From Sediminimonas qiaohouensis DSM 21189 (GTDB lineage: Bacteria; Pseudomonadota; Alphaproteobacteria; Rhodobacterales; Rhodobacteraceae), in assembly GCF_000423645.1 (NCBI RefSeq), contig NZ_AUIJ01000007.1:62001-126000 (forward strand): a stretch of 64,000 nucleotides of DNA. Reading direction: 5' to 3'. Under the pieces are notes generated by a model. That model ran no database searches. It worked only from the letters and a program-made list of their open reading frames with translations, and was not told the DNA's origin. Both the position numbers and the translations under genes were made by a program. Positions 62,223 to 64,000 of the stretch are shown one piece after another (positions within the stretch are counted from its first letter, which is position 1; each line of letters opens with the position of its first letter).

Positions 62223-62720
62223 ATGGGATTGAGCGACATGGAAACTGTGGGCCTTGGATTTTGCTATGAGGATCTGCCGGTGGGGCGCAAGTTTCGGACC
62301 ATCGGCCGCACGGTGACCGAAACCGACATCACGAATTTCGTCAGCGTTACCGGCATGCTCGAAGTTCTGTTCATCAACAGCGACTTCCGCGAGAAGGAAT
62401 CCAACATACCCGGCTTCGCCGCCCCCGGCTCACTCGTCTACTGCTTCATGGAGGGTCTGTTGACCCAGTCCACGATGCAGCACACGGGCTTTGCCTTTCT
62501 GGAAATGGAACTGAAGGTTCTGGGGCCGACATTCGCGGGTGACGCGGTCCATTGCGAGGTCGAGGTGACCGAGTCGCGCCGCTCGAAGAGCCGACCGAAC
62601 CGCGGCCTGGTCCGGACCCGGAACAAGGTTTTCAAGCAAACCGGAGAGCAGGTTCTGGAATACACGCCCCTGCGGATGATCAAGGCACGCACGACGGACA
62701 AGGAACCGGGAGAGGCCTAG
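62223..62720 (+). CDS. MaoC-like hot-dog protein with altered active site
   Basis: A 165-residue protein with CYEDLPVGRKFRTIGRTVTE and TDITNFVSVTGMLEVLFINS, the MaoC fold start. Where hydratases have a His (NPLHxD) it has EVLFINSDF, so the catalytic His is missing. The middle APGSLVYCFMEGLLTQ and C-terminal SRPNRGLVRTRNKVFKQTGE fit the family. Starts at 62223 and 62238 are both possible. It may be a dehydratase with different chemistry or a binding protein. It precedes the IclR gene by 108 bp. Confidence 0.72.
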   Translation: MGLSDMETVGLGFCYEDLPVGRKFRTIGRTVTETDITNFVSVTGMLEVLFINSDFREKESNIPGFAAPGSLVYCFMEGLLTQSTMQHTGFAFLEMELKVLGPTFAGDAVHCEVEVTESRRSKSRPNRGLVRTRNKVFKQTGEQVLEYTPLRMIKARTTDKEPGEA

Positions 62721-62828
62721 ACCTGTCTCATATGCGCTGCAGAAAGTCGATCCTGGCAAAATATGGCTGGACTGCGGCGGGGGTTTTGGAGGTACCCGGG
62801 GCGCATAGACTAACTGGAGACAACGATC

Positions 62829-63647
62829 ATGAAAACCGCGCGATCTGAGGCAACTGGACCTGCCGGACGCACATCGGAAGGGCCACGGTCGCTGAACCGG
62901 ATCCTGGCGCTTTTCGATCTGGTGGCGCAAAGCGACCGGCGCATGTCCCTTTCTGAGCTCAGCAGCGCGCTGGATTGCCCCAAGAGCAGTTTGCTGGTGC
63001 TGCTGCGCCCTCTCACCGAAAAAGGTTACCTGATGCGCGAGAACGACACGTACTTTCTCGGACCAAGGATTTTCCAGTTCGCACAGACCATCCTGACCAA
63101 CCACCCGTTCGAGTCGGTCCTGCGCGGGGTGATGAACGACCTTGTCAAAAAGACCGGCGAGACGGTCCTTTACGCGGTTCGGGATGGCGATCGCGTGGTC
63201 TATTCATCCGTCATCGAAAGCCCGCAGCCGGTCCGCTATGTTGCCCAGACCGGTGTCGACCGGCCGCTGTTCTGTTCGGCATCGGGCCTGGTCATGCTGG
63301 CCCATGACACGCCGCAGGAGCTTGACGCGTATTTTCGGCGGACGGAACTGGCGCCGCTAACCGGTAATTCGATCACCGACGAACAGGAACTGCGGCGCAT
63401 CATTTCAGAGATCCGCAAGACCGGGTATGCCACAACGGTCGGCACGGCGCATGTCGACGCCGCGGGGTTCGGAGTCCCGGTGTTCCGTTCGGATGGAAAC
63501 CTGGCCGGGGCCTTGGTGATCGGCGCGCCCCTGGAACGCGCAGCCCGGAACAGGAAACTTTGTGTGACAGCGGCCAAAGCGAGCGCCGAGCAACTTTCGA
63601 TGGCGCTTGGCTATCGTCCCGATCAGACGGGGCCGTCCATGCATTAG
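62829..63647 (+). CDS. IclR-family transcriptional regulator
   Basis: A 272-residue IclR protein. The N-terminal winged helix is SLNRILALFDLVAQSDRRMS followed by LSELSSALDCPKSSLLVLLR. The C-terminal effector domain contains SASGLVMLAH and GFGVPVFRSDGNLAGALVIG. GGAG lies before the ATG. IclR proteins usually sense small carboxylates and control adjacent catabolic genes; the flanking acyl-CoA genes on both sides are the likely targets. Confidence 0.92.
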   Translation: MKTARSEATGPAGRTSEGPRSLNRILALFDLVAQSDRRMSLSELSSALDCPKSSLLVLLRPLTEKGYLMRENDTYFLGPRIFQFAQTILTNHPFESVLRGVMNDLVKKTGETVLYAVRDGDRVVYSSVIESPQPVRYVAQTGVDRPLFCSASGLVMLAHDTPQELDAYFRRTELAPLTGNSITDEQELRRIISEIRKTGYATTVGTAHVDAAGFGVPVFRSDGNLAGALVIGAPLERAARNRKLCVTAAKASAEQLSMALGYRPDQTGPSMH

Positions 63648-63680
63648 GCCCCCGAGGCTATCTTTGCATAGGAACCCGCG

Positions 63681-64000
63681 TCACCTCAGTCCCAGTCCGC
63701 GTGCGATGATGCCGCGCAGAATCTCGCGGGTGCCGCCCCGGAGCGAGAATGACGGCACCGCAAGTGCGGTGTAGGCCAGCACCGCGGCGTAGCTGTCGCC
63801 GCCTCCGGGCACGGCGGGGCGGGAGACGAGGCTGCGGGCAAGACGCGGAATATCCTGCTCGAAAAGCGCACCCAGATCCTTGACGATGGCGGCCTGAAGC
63901 GCGGGGTTCTTGCCCTCGTTCAGCATCCCGGCGACCGACCGCGACATTTGCCGCAGCACCATCAGATGCGCGGACAGGCGGCCGATCTCGGCCTGCTGGG
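63681..64000 (-). CDS. Acyl-CoA dehydrogenase, C-terminal part (5' end outside window)
   Basis: The visible C-terminal 105 or so residues read EIGRLSAHLMVLRQMSRSVA, then LNEGKNPALQAAIVKDLGAL and FSLRGGTREILRGIIARGLG. The last segment is the GGTxEILRxIIA ending of bulky-substrate acyl-CoA dehydrogenases, with the usual Glu of YEG replaced by Arg-Gly-Gly. It converges on the IclR gene with a 33-bp gap. The frame is open to the right edge. Confidence 0.85.
   Translation of the reverse strand, partial: QQAEIGRLSAHLMVLRQMSRSVAGMLNEGKNPALQAAIVKDLGALFEQDIPRLARSLVSRPAVPGGGDSYAAVLAYTALAVPSFSLRGGTREILRGIIARGLGLR

Noticed and set aside
1-64000. tRNA, rRNA, CRISPR arrays, riboswitches, prophage genes
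   Set aside because: I looked for cloverleaf-like ends, regular spacer repeats and phage structural genes by reading the sequence and found none that I could support.

Overview
The window is high-GC DNA with tightly packed operons, overlapping start/stop codons, many acyl-CoA enzymes and three solute-binding-protein-dependent uptake systems. This fits an alphaproteobacterium of the Rhodobacterales/roseobacter type; that placement is an inference from gene content and composition, since no rRNA or tRNA gene is present. Almost everything from about 18.6 kb to the right end is one large catabolic region for carboxylic acids handled as CoA thioesters.

Layout. 1-3.2 kb (minus): an HlyD-type adaptor and an RbbA-like double-ATPase ABC exporter that runs off the left edge. 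3.4-5.5 kb: a 26-bp inverted repeat, a luciferase-domain protein and an intact IS256-family element. 5.5-7.7 kb: a QorB-like NAD(P)-binding reductase and a DODA-type extradiol dioxygenase, divergent from an HxlR regulator. 7.8-13.3 kb: two TetR regulators and an RND efflux adaptor/pump pair. 13.4-18.5 kb: an IS graveyard with two frameshifted IS110 transposases and an IS256 relative split by an IS3 element with a perfect 4-bp target duplication. This block also truncated a CaiB/BaiF CoA-transferase gene, leaving only its promoter-proximal end.

18.6-31.1 kb (plus) reads as one long operon: an enoyl/dienoyl-CoA reductase-like SDR, a branched-chain-type ABC importer (livG, H, M, F and two tandem binding proteins) with an embedded acyl-CoA synthetase, two crotonases and etfBA, closed by a strong terminator. 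31.3-44.0 kb holds acyl-CoA dehydrogenases (one gene alone and one heteromeric pair), three CaiB/BaiF proteins (one racemase-like), a DUF35/thiolase-like pair, two MaoC-type hydratases, a transglutaminase-like protein, a crotonase and a PaaK-like protein. 44.1-53.5 kb: a nitronate monooxygenase divergent from a crotonase, a frameshifted CoA-transferase, two acyl-CoA dehydrogenases, another crotonase and a DctPQM TRAP transporter. 53.5-61.9 kb (minus): a second DUF35/thiolase-like pair, an SDR, a frameshifted thioesterase, a TAXI-type TRAP transporter and another acyl-CoA dehydrogenase pair. 62.2-64 kb: a MaoC-like protein, an IclR regulator and the end of another acyl-CoA dehydrogenase.

How it fits together. 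The importers bring in one or more acids. The synthetase or CoA-transferases activate them, dehydrogenases paired with ETF oxidise them, crotonase and MaoC hydratases hydrate them, and SDRs act on the products. The DUF35/thiolase-like pairs resemble the Ltp2-type retro-aldolases of sterol side-chain breakdown more than true thiolases. Together with the racemase-like protein this points to branched or alicyclic side chains, but the substrate cannot be read from the sequence.

The most interesting signal is a palindrome, TCTAAC-N4-GTTAGA. It occurs at four promoters, with a degenerate copy at a fifth. At four of these promoters its right half forms the -10 hexamer. It marks a regulon that ties together the liv/etf operon, the dehydrogenase, the CoA-transferase/DUF35 divergon, the transglutaminase/MaoC operon and the truncated CoA-transferase.
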